From contig CAVNZM010000007.1 in NCBI GenBank assembly GCA_963693365.1, forward strand, positions 6,944,001-7,008,000: 64,000 bases of DNA, in the 5' to 3' direction. Made by a program: the position numbers and the translations under genes. The DNA comes from Amoebidium appalachense (taxonomy: Eukaryota > Ichthyosporea). Positions 63,621 to 64,000 of this stretch are shown here, one piece after another (within the stretch, counting starts at the first letter, position 1; each line of letters begins with the position of its first letter). The notes beneath the pieces were generated by a model. The model was not told where the DNA came from. It searched no databases and saw nothing but the letters and a program-made list of their open reading frames with translations.

Positions 63621-64000
63621 ACACACACACCCACCCTCCACCCCCCCCCCCCCCCCCCCGCGCGTTGGGTCCCCCTGAAAAGATGGGCTCTTCCTTATAT
63701 GCATACCATTTTATGTGTGGTTTGCACTCTGCATTGTGCTGTTCGTTATGAATGTGTACTTCGCACCCCATAACACATTCCAAATCCCCCCGCTGCATTT
63801 AGTTAGTAACCACCCCTCCCCCCGCCTCCACCTCCCCCCTCCCCCTCCCCCCTCCCCCCTCTCCATCCCGGCCCCGCCATCCGTGTGAATTGCAGTTTGA
63901 AAGCAAAAGCCCTGCACTCTCTGTTACTCATGATGTTAAATTTCAATTAATTAGTAACCATCCCCCCCCCCCTCCCCCCCCCCCCCCCCCCATCCTCCCC
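62720..64000. other. C-rich intron or flank after copy 4
   Basis: T/C-rich sequence, poly-C (62840-62857, 63249-63287, 63591-63620, 63640-63659), GGGTG repeats (63030-63066) and unique patches. A possible exon start at 63136 (MLARSQSQPFICLLAV) cannot be confirmed. No gene is called. Confidence 0.5.

Overview
This is nuclear DNA of an intron-rich eukaryote. Most of the window is simple sequence: very long (CA)n/(TG)n arrays, poly-C/poly-G runs of 20-60 bases, poly-A runs directly after poly-C, (GA)n and (TA)n. The reliable coding signal sits in short exons with GT...AG borders. Two genes anchor the taxonomy. The last exon of a syntenin-like tandem-PDZ protein (1126-2171, +) points to an animal or a close unicellular relative (Holozoa). 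A complete six-exon Hikeshi/OPI10 gene (16521-20976, +) is pan-eukaryotic. Exon calls were made by reading frames, splice sites and phase continuity by eye; no transcript data were available.

Layout. 1-2.2 kb: 3' end of the syntenin-like gene. 2.2-15.4 kb: mostly repeats, with tandem exon-like units on the minus strand (5.2 kb, 6.7-6.9 kb, 7.0-7.6 kb) and scattered tentative minus-strand exons (10.9-14.0 kb). 15.4-16.0 kb: a small two-exon gene. 16.5-21.0 kb: Hikeshi. 22.5-31.1 kb: a divergent (head-to-head) pair of genes that share an exon architecture. 33.5-58.0 kb: a chain of 23 exon candidates on the minus strand whose reading phases join without a break, best read as one gene of about 2,090 codons built partly from tandemly duplicated exons. 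60.4-62.7 kb: the start of a further plus-strand gene, probably running on past the exons seen here.

The most unusual content is a four-copy gene family that I do not recognise. Each copy has a leader or 5' module, a helical module exon of 67-134 codons (M1) and a 221-230 codon module exon (M2: hydrophobic helix near the start, coiled-coil-like charged end), all with phase-0 borders. The copies lie as two divergent pairs: 22.5-27.3 kb (-) with 28.0-31.1 kb (+), and 56.4-58.0 kb (-) with 60.4-62.7 kb (+). The M2 exons of the outer members resemble each other (FRHA motif, 221 codons each) and those of the inner members resemble each other (WHPxF...EVGxxATT). This is the pattern expected if a divergent pair was copied in inverted orientation. 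In the 58 kb copy the modules feed into the long minus-strand exon chain, which ends in a C2H2 zinc finger.

Introns show a repeated polarity on the sense strand: poly-C shortly after the 5' splice site and (CA)n or pyrimidine tract just before the 3' splice site. A 15-copy minisatellite (34.35-35.89 kb) carries a minus-strand acceptor, a 47-base open exon and a donor in every unit.
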